A stretch of 64,000 bases of DNA. Origin: Poriferisodalis sp965262965 (GTDB taxonomy: Bacteria > Actinomycetota > Acidimicrobiia > Acidimicrobiales > Poriferisodalaceae). Position numbers and translations under genes: made by a program. Each line of letters opens with the position of its first letter. The stretch's first letter is position 1. The stretch spans positions 3,410,001 through 3,474,000 of the forward strand of contig NZ_OZ253573.1 in NCBI RefSeq assembly GCF_965262965.1, written 5' to 3'. Below are positions 43,899 to 52,249 of this stretch, one piece after another. The notes below the pieces were generated by a model. It was given only the letters and a program-made list of their open reading frames with translations, was not told where the DNA came from and did not search any database.

Positions 43899-44477
43899 CT
43901 ATCCGTCGAGGCCCTCGAGCCATTCGCGGACTGCGTCGATGATGAAGCGACGCGCTGCGACCGTGTTGGGATCGTGCCGGGCACCCTCGACGAATCGCAT
44001 CGTGACCGGTGCGGGAATCTGTTCAGCGTGGAACGTCAGCTCGTCTGGCGTGGCGAACGGATCACGGGTTCCTGAGACGAACAGGCACGGCACCGTGATC
44101 TGGCCGAAGTGAGCACTACGGAGACGGTCGGGTCGATCAGGCGGATGCAACGGGTAGCTGAGGAGCACGAGACCGGCAGCGGGAGCACCGGCAGCGACTG
44201 CCATGGAACAGACGCGACCACCGAAGGATCTGCCGCCGAGCGCCATGCTTGCCGGCGGCACATCGAGTTCGGCGGCGATCTGGGGCAGCTCACAGAGCAG
44301 CTCGTCGACCACGCTCTCCGCGCGGGGCGGCGCTCGCCGACCGGCCCGACGGTAGGCGAAGTCGTGCCGCCTCACCGGCATCCGGTCGGCCAAGGCTGTC
44401 TCGATGTCGACGAGCGTGCGGTGGTCCGCGCCGCCGCCGGCACCCGGTGTCAGCACGAGTGCTTCGGCACGACTCAT
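43899..44477 (-). CDS. Alpha/beta hydrolase (dienelactone hydrolase/KANL3-Tex30-like)
   Basis: A 192-residue single-domain hydrolase. ALVLTPGAGGGADHRTL forms the oxyanion side. The nucleophile is in ALGGRSFGGRV (Ser), and the acid and base are likely in SGTRDPFATPDE and EGARHDPN. The small size and the RSFGGR elbow match the Tex30/KANL3-like group; the substrate is unknown. ATG 44477 gives the family start; an ATG at 44516 would overlap the upstream MFS gene by 14 nt. It is read in the same direction as the MFS gene just upstream and is probably cotranscribed. Confidence 0.75.
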   Translation of the reverse strand: MSRAEALVLTPGAGGGADHRTLVDIETALADRMPVRRHDFAYRRAGRRAPPRAESVVDELLCELPQIAAELDVPPASMALGGRSFGGRVCSMAVAAGAPAAGLVLLSYPLHPPDRPDRLRSAHFGQITVPCLFVSGTRDPFATPDELTFHAEQIPAPVTMRFVEGARHDPNTVAARRFIIDAVREWLEGLDG

Positions 44478-44502
44478 CGCGGCCTCATCAGGTTCCGACC
44501 TT

Positions 44503-46086
44503 TCACGTACCGGCATGGGGCGACCACGGACCGTCGGGGTCCACGGCAGCGTCGGCCGGGTGCAGCTCTTCGAGTTCGTGGCCGCTGCGTTCGGCCAGCC
44601 ACAGCACGGCAATGCCCGCCGCGATCAGCGGCCCGATCCACAACAGCGCGATGACCTCGCCGAAGCTGCCCCACGCAGTGCGCAGCCGGCCCGCGAGAAG
44701 CACGCCGCCAGCTGCGCCGACGACGCCCATGGCTCCGGTCAAGGTCGCAGCGCGTGCTCGCACGGCGGTCGGAAACAGCTCTGCGCGATACACCCCAAGG
44801 GAGGGCAGCAGTCCTGCCGACAGCATCGCCCCGGCGAGGCCCAGCAGCCACAGCGCTGAGCCCGACACATTGAACATGGCGACGAGGCAGCCCAAGCCTG
44901 CGACCGAGGCGATCGCCAAGATCATTCGCCGGCCCCGGGAGTCAGCGAGCCGGCCGGCCGCATAGACGGCAAGACCAGCGGGTGTCGCCGTGCCCAGCAC
45001 GAACAGCGATACCAGCGCTGCGCTGAAGCCATGCTCGTCGCGCAGGTACTCGTTGCGGAACCAGTCAATGGGGCCCAGAAACAGGCCGAATGCCAAGTAG
45101 ATGCTGCCGAGGAGCGCAATCGGACGCCAATAGCCGCTCAGTTGGACGTCACGGCTGCGGCGTTCGAAGCGGCGGCTCTCAGGCAGCCTTCGAAGCAGCG
45201 GTCGGGCGCCAAGCAATGCGACGAGCGGAAGGCCGAACAACAGGCGCCATGCCCACGTGGCCAGATCGGAGAGCGGCTGCAGCCAGACGACTACGCCAGC
45301 GCCGAGCGCAGCTGACATCGCGAGCACCGACAGGCACCACGCCCGGCAGCCCGCTGGCATCTCCTCAAGCGCCATCACGACGATCGTGGCGCCGAGTGCT
45401 GCATTGGCTGTGCGACCAACCAGCAGGAATGCACCCAGCCACACGATGTTCGGTGCCAACGCTGCGAGCGCGGCGGCCCCAATGCCGGCTGCCATGGCGC
45501 CGGCCACGACGCGGCGCCGGCCGTGGCGATCGGCGAGCACCGACACCCCGATCGCGAGCAGCGTTCCGATGCGCACCACCGCTCCGAGTATTCCCTGAGC
45601 GGTCTGATCGACCCCGAACTCGTCCGCGGCGTAGGTGTGAAGCTCTGAAGGCGCATTCGCCAGGTAGCCGCTCAGCATCGCCGCGGCGGCGAGCATGGCC
45701 AAGATCGTTGCCGAGCGTGCGCTGAGACGCTGAGGTGGAGCCCACAGCGGTTGCCGGCCGTCACCCGTGCGCCCGGTGCGCATGGCGCGCCGGACTGCGA
45801 CGTTGATTGCCGGACCGAACCACGGCACGGCCAGCCGCCATTCGACTGTCTCGGTGACACGAGACCGCGACGCCGCGCCTGCCGCAGTCTCGTCTGGGGC
45901 AGGCTCGTTCGTCGGCGAGAGCTGCACGTGACGCGAGTAGCTGGTGAACGGTCCCTCCGCCAATACGAAGCGGTGGCTGCGGTCGCTGGTCGAGCCTGAT
46001 GCCTCGAGCACGATGTCGTCTCGAGGGCGCAGCAGGTCGGCGACCTCATCGGGATCGGCGACGAACGTACGCACTTGGCGGGTCAC
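44503..46086 (-). CDS. MFS transporter with an N-terminal soluble domain
   Basis: A 527-residue protein. Residues 1-110 are soluble: TRQVRTFVADPDEVADLL, SHRFVLAEGPFTSYSRHV, then TETVEWRLAVPWFGPAINVAVRRAM (in part), resembling a shortened SRPBCC/polyketide-cyclase strand-helix pattern. From about 120 onward twelve hydrophobic segments follow with MFS loop motifs VLADRHGRRRVVAGA and GRLADSRGRRMIL. The substrate is not predictable. The GTG at 46086 starts the soluble domain; further upstream the frame is open but unlike protein of this family. It is divergent from murA across 95 bp and upstream of the small hydrolase. Confidence 0.8.
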   Translation of the reverse strand: MTRQVRTFVADPDEVADLLRPRDDIVLEASGSTSDRSHRFVLAEGPFTSYSRHVQLSPTNEPAPDETAAGAASRSRVTETVEWRLAVPWFGPAINVAVRRAMRTGRTGDGRQPLWAPPQRLSARSATILAMLAAAAMLSGYLANAPSELHTYAADEFGVDQTAQGILGAVVRIGTLLAIGVSVLADRHGRRRVVAGAMAAGIGAAALAALAPNIVWLGAFLLVGRTANAALGATIVVMALEEMPAGCRAWCLSVLAMSAALGAGVVVWLQPLSDLATWAWRLLFGLPLVALLGARPLLRRLPESRRFERRSRDVQLSGYWRPIALLGSIYLAFGLFLGPIDWFRNEYLRDEHGFSAALVSLFVLGTATPAGLAVYAAGRLADSRGRRMILAIASVAGLGCLVAMFNVSGSALWLLGLAGAMLSAGLLPSLGVYRAELFPTAVRARAATLTGAMGVVGAAGGVLLAGRLRTAWGSFGEVIALLWIGPLIAAGIAVLWLAERSGHELEELHPADAAVDPDGPWSPHAGT

Positions 46087-46181
46087 AGCGGCGGGCCTAG
46101 CACACGGACGGGCACGCCATCTGCATGGGCGATCTGACCCGTAGCACCGCAAACGTGCTCAGTGGTGGTATCGCTAGGGCG

Positions 46182-47462
46182 ATGAACGAGCCCGACTCCG
46201 GCGAGCGCGACACGATCGTGGCACGGCGCAGCAGCGCCCTGGACGGAGAAGTCCGCATCGGCGGGGCCAAGAACAGCGTGCTCAAGCTCATGGCCGCCTG
46301 CCTCGGGGCCGAAGGCCGTCACGTGCTGGCAAACGTGCCCGCTATTTCTGACGTCTCGCTCATGTGCGAGCTGCTTGAAGCGATGGGCGTGATTGTCACC
46401 CGCGACGATCATCGCCTCATTCTCGACGTGCCCGCTGAACTCCATACCGAAGCTCCGTACCACCTTGTCGAGCGGATGCGCGCTTCGATCGTGGTGCTCG
46501 GACCGCTACTGGCTCGGTTCGGAACTGCGCGTGTCGCGTTGCCCGGCGGAGACGACTTCGGCCCGCGCCCGATCGACATGCACCTGCGGGCCCTCGAGAG
46601 TCTCGGCGCGGTGTTCAGCACCGAACATGGCGACATCTCCGCGCGGGCCGACACGCTGACTGGCGCCGATGTCGTGCTCGAGTACCCCTCGGTCGGCGCG
46701 ACAGAAAATGTCCTGATGGCGGCGGTGCGCGCCAAGGGACGCACCCACATTCACAACGCGGCGAGAGAGCCTGAGATCGGCGACCTGGCGGGTTTTCTCA
46801 ATGCGATGGGGGCAAAGGTCGGCTGGGCGGGGGACCGGCTGCGCATCGACGGTGTCGAGCGCCTGCATCCGATCCGCTCCGATTCGGGCTATCGGGTCAT
46901 CGCCGACCGTATCGAGGCGTCGACGTACCTCGCAGCGGTGGGCATGTGCGGCGGTTCGGTGTTCTTGCGCGGCGCCGTCGCCGACCACATGACGATGCTG
47001 ATTCGCAAGCTCACCGAGATGGGAATGCACATCGCTCCCGACGCAGCGGGAGTGCAGGCGACGGCCACGGGCCGGCTCGTTGCCGCTGACATCTCCACAT
47101 TGCCGTACCCGGGGCTCGCGACGGACTACAAGCCGTTCCTGGTCGCAATGCTCACGATGGCTTCCGGTGTCGCCATCGTGACCGAGAACATCTTCACCGG
47201 CCGGTTCCGGTACATCGACGAGTTGCGTCGCATGGGTGCTGACATTCGCACGGAGGGCCACCATGCGGTGATCCGCGGCGCCGAGCACCTGTCGGGGGCG
47301 CCAGTGCGTTCCCATGACATTCGTGCCGGAGCCGCACTTGTCGTGGCCGGGCTGGCAGCTGAGGGCCAAACCGAGGTTGCGGGCGCGTCGCACATCGACC
47401 GCGGTTACGAGGATCTGGTCGGCAAGCTGGTCGGCATCGGCGCCACGGTGTCTCGCAGCTGA
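46182..47462 (+). CDS. murA: UDP-N-acetylglucosamine 1-carboxyvinyltransferase (Asp-type MurA)
   Basis: A 426-residue enolpyruvyl transferase making the first committed peptidoglycan precursor. LDGEVRIGGAKNSVLKLMAA carries the catalytic Lys and Asn. The loop that in E. coli has Cys115 reads LPGGDDFGPRPIDMH here, with Asp124 in the Cys position, as in mycobacteria; such enzymes resist fosfomycin. IDGVERL, RIEASTYLAAVGMCGG, TLPYPGLATDYKPFLV, TENIFTGRFRYIDEL and DIRAGAALVVAGL (cited in parts) complete the fold. ATG 46182 is chosen for family length; an in-frame ATG at 46125 would add 19 residues. Confidence 0.95.
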   Translation: MNEPDSGERDTIVARRSSALDGEVRIGGAKNSVLKLMAACLGAEGRHVLANVPAISDVSLMCELLEAMGVIVTRDDHRLILDVPAELHTEAPYHLVERMRASIVVLGPLLARFGTARVALPGGDDFGPRPIDMHLRALESLGAVFSTEHGDISARADTLTGADVVLEYPSVGATENVLMAAVRAKGRTHIHNAAREPEIGDLAGFLNAMGAKVGWAGDRLRIDGVERLHPIRSDSGYRVIADRIEASTYLAAVGMCGGSVFLRGAVADHMTMLIRKLTEMGMHIAPDAAGVQATATGRLVAADISTLPYPGLATDYKPFLVAMLTMASGVAIVTENIFTGRFRYIDELRRMGADIRTEGHHAVIRGAEHLSGAPVRSHDIRAGAALVVAGLAAEGQTEVAGASHIDRGYEDLVGKLVGIGATVSRS

Positions 47463-47503
47463 GCGTGCCGCGATCAGCGAGGTTCGCTACCGTCAGCGCG
47501 CCG

Positions 47504-48457
47504 ATGACCCTGCCAGACGAAATTGACGGTCTGCTCGAGGCCGCACGCGGCGGGCATCGTCGCGCCCTCGCCCGGGTGATGTCCTACGTCGAACGCGGTG
47601 GCTCGCTGGCGCGCGAACTTGGCGCACTGACGTTCGCCCTTTCTGGCAAGGCCCACACCGTCGGCATCACGGGCGCACCTGGGTCAGGAAAGTCCACACT
47701 CAACTCCGCAGTCGTCGCGATTGCCCGCGAGCAAGGGGAGCGATTGGCTGTGTTGGCCATCGATCCGTCGTCGCCGTTCAGCGGTGGCGCGATCCTCGGC
47801 GATCGGGTGCGCATGGCCGACCACACCTTCGACGAGGGTGTGTACATACGCTCGATGGCCACTCGCGGGCACTTGGGCGGCCTGACGCTTGCAACCCCGC
47901 TGGCGGTACGGGTGCTGGACGCACTGGGTTGGCCGTGGGTCGTGATCGAAACGGTCGGTGTGGGCCAGGTCGAGACCGAGATCGTGGGCGCGGCTGACAC
48001 GACTGTGGTGGTGGTGAACCCAGGCTGGGGCGATTCGGTTCAGGCCAACAAGGCGGGCCTCATGGAGATCGCCGACATCTTCGTGGTGAACAAAGCGGAC
48101 CGGCCCGGCACGTCGGAAACCTGCAGGGACATCCGCCAGATGTTGGACCTCTCTGCGCCGGGCGACTGGGACCCTCCGATCCTCACCGCCGTCGGCACTA
48201 CCGGCGAAGGCGCCACGGAGCTATGGGACGCAGTGTGCGCCCACCGCGACCACTGCACCGCCACGGGCGAGCTCACCGTCCGCCGGGCTGCGCGTGTCGA
48301 GAACGAATTTGCCGAGGTGCTGCGGGCCAGCATCGATGCCCGCGTCGCTGCAATCACCGACGGCGACACTGCCGCAAACGTGCATGACCGTCTCGCTCGC
48401 CGCGAGATCGATCCATATGCCGCCGCCGAACTGCTGCTCGACGACATCGGTGAGTGA
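47504..48457 (+). CDS. meaB: MeaB/ArgK-type GTPase, methylmalonyl-CoA mutase chaperone
   Basis: A 317-residue G3E-related P-loop GTPase that loads and protects adenosylcobalamin in methylmalonyl-CoA mutase. Walker A is GITGAPGSGKST. VLAIDPSSPFSGGAILGDRVRM, YIRSMATRGHLGGL, VIETVGVGQVETEI and FVVNKADRPGT follow. The mutase genes are not in the window. It links functionally to the cobS gene 24 kb away, since both concern cobalamin. ATG 47504 gives the usual N-terminus; the 41 nt after murA suggest the same transcript. It is convergent with the kinase gene downstream. Confidence 0.92.
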   Translation: MTLPDEIDGLLEAARGGHRRALARVMSYVERGGSLARELGALTFALSGKAHTVGITGAPGSGKSTLNSAVVAIAREQGERLAVLAIDPSSPFSGGAILGDRVRMADHTFDEGVYIRSMATRGHLGGLTLATPLAVRVLDALGWPWVVIETVGVGQVETEIVGAADTTVVVVNPGWGDSVQANKAGLMEIADIFVVNKADRPGTSETCRDIRQMLDLSAPGDWDPPILTAVGTTGEGATELWDAVCAHRDHCTATGELTVRRAARVENEFAEVLRASIDARVAAITDGDTAANVHDRLARREIDPYAAAELLLDDIGE

Positions 48458-48493
48458 CTTGACAAGTTCTGCGCGCGGGACCGAATCGGACGC

Positions 48494-49618
48494 TCAGTCG
48501 AGTTCGCCGCGGGCGAGGGCGAAGACTGCCCCGCGTTCGCTCGGATTGAGATTGCGGTCGAGGAGTCGCAGATCCGCCGCAGCTCGAACGCGGGCCAGGA
48601 TCTCGTCCCGGCCGAATTCCTTGAGGAATGCCCGGGCGAAGCGCGTTCGGAACGCGTTGATCACTGCCCGGGCGGCCGCGTGGTTGTCCGGCGCGCCGGT
48701 ACGCAGCCGGACGTAGGTCGAGGCGGCGTCGAAGGCGCAGTCGCCCGCGGCTGCGTTCGACCAGTCGATGACGACCGGTCCGTTGTCGGTGAGCTTGACG
48801 TTGTCGGGCTGCAGGTCCAGATGCACGACCGACTTTCCGTCGCTGACTTTCACCCAGCCCGCCGGAGCCGGCACCTCGCCGAGTGCACGGTGCAGCCGGG
48901 CCAGACCCTTGGCGTGGCGAATCATCAGCCATGGCTTTGCGGCGAGTTCGTCGAGCATCGTCGGACCTGACAGGCGCGCCATCACCACAGAGTTGTCGTC
49001 GGGTCGGTCGATGACCTCGGGCGCGGGAAAGCCGTACGCCCGTACGTGCTGCATCGCTTCTGCCTCGTGGCTCATGTCGCGCCCGCGCAGGCTGACCCGG
49101 ATCACGTACGGCCCGTAGGCACGCACTTCGGAGTCGCGCCCCATCCCGAGCAGGGGACCCGGTTCGTGGCCGGTCGGGCCCTGCTGGCGTTCGAGGATTC
49201 GTGCCCGCAGCGTGCGCAGGTTCCGTCGCCAGAAGCGCTTAAGCACCATCGCGGCGGGCTGGCGTCCGACCCGTGAGCCGAAGTACCAGGGCAATGTCAG
49301 ATCCTCGCTCCAGGTGAAACGTGTGCCCTCCTCGATGGGCGCGAGGGTGAACCGTCCGCCGCCGCGTACGACGCCTTTGTGCGCGACGCCGAGCGCGTGC
49401 GGCGGATCCCATTCGACGATCTCCATGCGATCTGTCGTCCGCAATGGTCCAACCTTGGTGACGCAGTCGTAGGTGGTGCCGACACCTTGCGTCGCAGGGG
49501 AGACGAACGTGATCGAGCTGGCGTCGGCCATCCACTCGACGTTGCTGGCCACGTCGGCGACGTAGTCCCAGACCTCTTGGGGCGGAGCCGGGATGTCGAT
49601 GGAGACCTCAATGCCCAT
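48494..49618 (-). CDS. SRPBCC domain fused to an APH-type kinase
   Basis: A 374-residue two-domain protein. Residues 1-145 are an SRPBCC/polyketide-cyclase-like ligand-binding fold: VSIDIPAPPQEVWDYVADVASNVEWM, TTYDCVTKVGP, FTWSEDLTLPWYFG. Residues 160-374 are an APH/choline kinase-like domain: EAEAMQHVRAYGFPAPEVI, AKGLARLHRAL, the catalytic VVHLDLQPDNVKLT (Asp and Asn) and VVIDWSNAAAGD (metal Asp). The SRPBCC part probably binds a hydrophobic ligand and the kinase part phosphorylates a small molecule. Nothing shows antibiotic resistance. ATG 49618 starts the first beta strand directly. It is convergent with meaB. Confidence 0.8.
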   Translation of the reverse strand: MGIEVSIDIPAPPQEVWDYVADVASNVEWMADASSITFVSPATQGVGTTYDCVTKVGPLRTTDRMEIVEWDPPHALGVAHKGVVRGGGRFTLAPIEEGTRFTWSEDLTLPWYFGSRVGRQPAAMVLKRFWRRNLRTLRARILERQQGPTGHEPGPLLGMGRDSEVRAYGPYVIRVSLRGRDMSHEAEAMQHVRAYGFPAPEVIDRPDDNSVVMARLSGPTMLDELAAKPWLMIRHAKGLARLHRALGEVPAPAGWVKVSDGKSVVHLDLQPDNVKLTDNGPVVIDWSNAAAGDCAFDAASTYVRLRTGAPDNHAAARAVINAFRTRFARAFLKEFGRDEILARVRAAADLRLLDRNLNPSERGAVFALARGELD

Positions 49619-49799
49619 GGTGTCGGCTGCCCTGTCGGTACTGGTCGAGACTGCTGGCGCGGCCTGGTTGGACGAGGTCCACCGGCAGGTGCGCGCCGTG
49701 CGGCCACATCGCCGCAACGCTCGGCAAGTGTGGCACCAGTCGGCGGGACTGTCACATCGGCTCACGCGCTCGACTGTCAATCAGTGCCGCTGCCACGTG

Positions 49800-50747
49800 C
49801 TAGGAGGCAGGTTCGGCCAGTCGCTCGGCCATCAATTCCGCGAGCTCGCGATAGAGGGGCGCAGCCGACGAATTTCGTCGCCAGATCAGCACCAAGCGTC
49901 GACAGGGGTTGACGTCACTGAAGGGACGGACAACGATGCCTGCCCCTTCGCGCGCCTCGATCGGCGCGGCACTCGAGGGCAGCAGGGTCACACCCATCGA
50001 TGCCGCCACCATCTGGCAGATCGTCGCGAGGCTCGTGCCACCGGTATCGCCATCGGATCTCGCGCCGGCTGCACGGCAGACCTCAAGAGCCTGACCGCGA
50101 AGACCATGGCCGTCGTCGAGGAGCAGCATCGTCTCGCCGGCGAGATCGTCCATCGTCACCGTCGTCTTCTGCGCCAGACGATGGTCGGTCGCCATCGCCA
50201 ACAGAAATGGATCCTCCAGCACGATCCGATGCTCGAGCGCGTCGTCGGGGACGGGGAGAGCGAGCAAACCCAGATCGATACTGGCTGACATCAGCGCTGC
50301 GGTCAGCTCGGTTGTCCGGATCTCATCGAGAAGGGTCTGCACTGCTGGGTGGCGATCGCGCACAGCGGGCAGCACACGTGCAAGCAGGTATGGAGCGACT
50401 GTCGGGATAGCGGCGAATCGCAGCGGGCCGATGAGGTCGGTCGCCGTGCTGCGCCCCCATTGCATCATCTCGTCTGTGCTGTGCAGTATTGACCGGGCCC
50501 GATTCGCGAGTTCGCGTCCCGCGGCGGTCATGACGATGCCGCGCCCCACACGCTCGGTCACGGCGACGCCGAGGTGGCGTTCGAGTTGACGGATCTGGGT
50601 GCTCAGCGTGGGCTGGGAGACGTAGCACGCCGCGGCCGCCCGCCCGATGTGACCGTGGGCACCGAGAGCCACGAGGTACTCAAGCTGGCGAATTGTCGGC
50701 CGATTGGCGGGGGGAATCGCTGCGCGAACGCCGGACGTGGAATTCAT
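49800..50747 (-). CDS. LysR-family regulator, OxyR-like without the peroxidatic Cys
   Basis: A 315-residue regulator. The winged HTH is TIRQLEYLVALGAHGHIGRAAAACYVSQPTLSTQIRQLERHLG (cited in parts), followed by the OxyR-like TERVGRGIVMTAAG. The effector domain has FAAIPTVAPYLLARVLP and LLLDDGHGLRGQALEVC. In OxyR this stretch is GHCLRDQA...C. Here the peroxidatic Cys199 equivalent is Gly215 while the resolving Cys208 equivalent is Cys224. It may therefore sense something else, or peroxide by another route. It is divergent from the cysteine desulfurase gene; LysR regulators often control the divergent gene, but no LysR box was identified with confidence in the 344-bp spacer. Confidence 0.82.
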   Translation of the reverse strand: MNSTSGVRAAIPPANRPTIRQLEYLVALGAHGHIGRAAAACYVSQPTLSTQIRQLERHLGVAVTERVGRGIVMTAAGRELANRARSILHSTDEMMQWGRSTATDLIGPLRFAAIPTVAPYLLARVLPAVRDRHPAVQTLLDEIRTTELTAALMSASIDLGLLALPVPDDALEHRIVLEDPFLLAMATDHRLAQKTTVTMDDLAGETMLLLDDGHGLRGQALEVCRAAGARSDGDTGGTSLATICQMVAASMGVTLLPSSAAPIEAREGAGIVVRPFSDVNPCRRLVLIWRRNSSAAPLYRELAELMAERLAEPAS

Positions 50748-51091
50748 GGGCGCCGACCAGCCCGCGCACAGCCGAGACTGCCGGCACCCGGCTGCTCGAT
50801 CATCGTTCGGTTCGGTCGGGGCTCGCGGTGTGACTGTTCTGATGGTCGGTGACGGGGGCCCCCCGGCTCGGTGGTGGGCGGATGTCTCATGTAACTGCTT
50901 CTCGCTGACTGTTGTCGGTGTCGGTCCCCGATGTCATTGTCCCGCGGCCGACCGCAACCGTGACCGCGCCAGGGGCAAGAAACAATCCGTTTGTTGCGGT
51001 GTTGTCCATAGGCCGGGACTATGAAATGAATCCGGGCCGCTCGGATGAGCGGCCGGCGGGAGCGACGACCTCGTGGCCGTAACCTCGCGGC
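50748..51091. other. 344-bp spacer between oxyR-like and desulfurase genes
   Basis: No gene is supported. It should hold two divergent promoters. A perfect 8-bp hairpin, GGCCGCTC-GGAT-GAGCGGCC, lies at 51035-51054, 37 nt before the desulfurase GTG, within its likely leader. The stretch 50975-51030 is the most AT-rich part (AAGAAACAATCC, ATGAAATGAATCC). Confidence 0.4.
51035..51054 (+). promoter_or_regulatory. Leader hairpin before the cysteine desulfurase gene
   Basis: 8-bp perfect inverted repeat with a 4-nt loop (GGAT). It is close to the start codon, so it could modulate translation or mark a protein-binding site; function is inferred only from position. Confidence 0.3.
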
Positions 51092-52249
51092 GTGGCCCCT
51101 CCCAGCACGGCTGCCGAGCAGCGCCCGGCGTATCTGGACTGCGCCGCGTCGACACCGATGCGACCGTGCGCGGTCGACGCCATGATGCCCTATCTCGAAA
51201 TGCAGTTCGCGAACCCGTCGGGCGCGCACCGCATGGCCCGAGCGTCACGTGCGGCGATTGACGACGCGCGCGAGATCGCTGCGAGCGCGGTCGGGTTCGA
51301 TCCTCACGGCATCGTGTTCACGAGCGGCGGGACTGAGGCCGACAATTTGGCAGTTCGGGGCGTCGCCGCAGCGACCGGCACCTCGGCGTTGTGCCCAGCC
51401 ACTGAGCACCACGCAGTCCTGCATCCCGTCGAGGCGCTGGGCGGGCGCACCGTTCGCGTCCACGCTGACGGCCAGGTCGATCTGGTCCATCTCAAAGCCC
51501 AGCTTGGGCCCGACGCCGGTCCAGCGGTCGGGCTCGTGTCGGTGATGCTGGTCAACAATGAATCGGGTGTCATCGCAGACCTCGACGCCGTGGCCGAAGT
51601 TGTGCACGCCGATGCACCCGGCGCACTGCTGCACACTGATGCTGTTCAAGGCGTCAACTGGACCGAAGTGCCCGAAGCAGCCCGGTCCGCGGATCTGCTG
51701 TCGCTGAGCGCGCACAAGTTCGGAGGCCCCAAGGGCGTCGGGCTGCTGGCCTTGCGCCATGGCGTGTCCGTCGCCGCGCAAGTGCTCGGTGGGGGTCAGG
51801 AGGCGGAGCGACGAAGCGGCACACACAACACAGCGGGAATCGTCGCGCTGGGTGCCGCGCTGGCTGAGCTGACGGCGAATCGGACGGCGGACAACAAGCG
51901 GATCGGCGCACTCCGAGACCGCCTCGCCGATGGGCTTACCGGGGCGATCGAAGGATGCGTTGAGACGGTGCCCCGCACGCAACGTGCTGCTGGCATCTGC
52001 CAGCTGCTCATCAGCGGCATCGAGACCGAGGCGTTGCTGGTGCTGCTCGACCGGTACGACGTCATGGCGTCCGCAGCCGCCTCGTGTGCGTCCGGCGCCA
52101 TGGAGCCCAGTCATGTGCTGGCCGCGATGGGCGTTGAGCGCACCGCCGCCGCGGGCTCGTTGCGATTGTCCCTGGGCTGGTGCACGCAGGCGTGGGAGAT
52201 CGACCGGGCCATCGAGGCGATTCCGCCCTGCGTGGAGCAGCTGCGGTGA
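51092..52249 (+). CDS. Cysteine desulfurase (IscS/NifS-like)
   Basis: A 385-residue class V aminotransferase-fold PLP enzyme that moves sulfur from cysteine to acceptors. YLDCAASTPMRP, FANPSGAHRMARASRAAI, FTSGGTEADNLAVRG, TEHHAVL, VMLVNNESGVI and the PLP Lys in SLSAHKFGGPKGVG are intact. The mobile active Cys is in SAAASCASG. Its stop overlaps the mnmA start (GTGA), so it most likely supplies sulfur to MnmA for tRNA thiolation, as in other actinobacteria. The start is GTG 51092; no better start lies upstream. Confidence 0.92.
   Translation: MAPPSTAAEQRPAYLDCAASTPMRPCAVDAMMPYLEMQFANPSGAHRMARASRAAIDDAREIAASAVGFDPHGIVFTSGGTEADNLAVRGVAAATGTSALCPATEHHAVLHPVEALGGRTVRVHADGQVDLVHLKAQLGPDAGPAVGLVSVMLVNNESGVIADLDAVAEVVHADAPGALLHTDAVQGVNWTEVPEAARSADLLSLSAHKFGGPKGVGLLALRHGVSVAAQVLGGGQEAERRSGTHNTAGIVALGAALAELTANRTADNKRIGALRDRLADGLTGAIEGCVETVPRTQRAAGICQLLISGIETEALLVLLDRYDVMASAAASCASGAMEPSHVLAAMGVERTAAAGSLRLSLGWCTQAWEIDRAIEAIPPCVEQLR

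Noticed and set aside
48494..49618. Aminoglycoside resistance gene
   Set aside because: The kinase domain is of the broad APH superfamily and fused to an SRPBCC domain; nothing points to an antibiotic as substrate.
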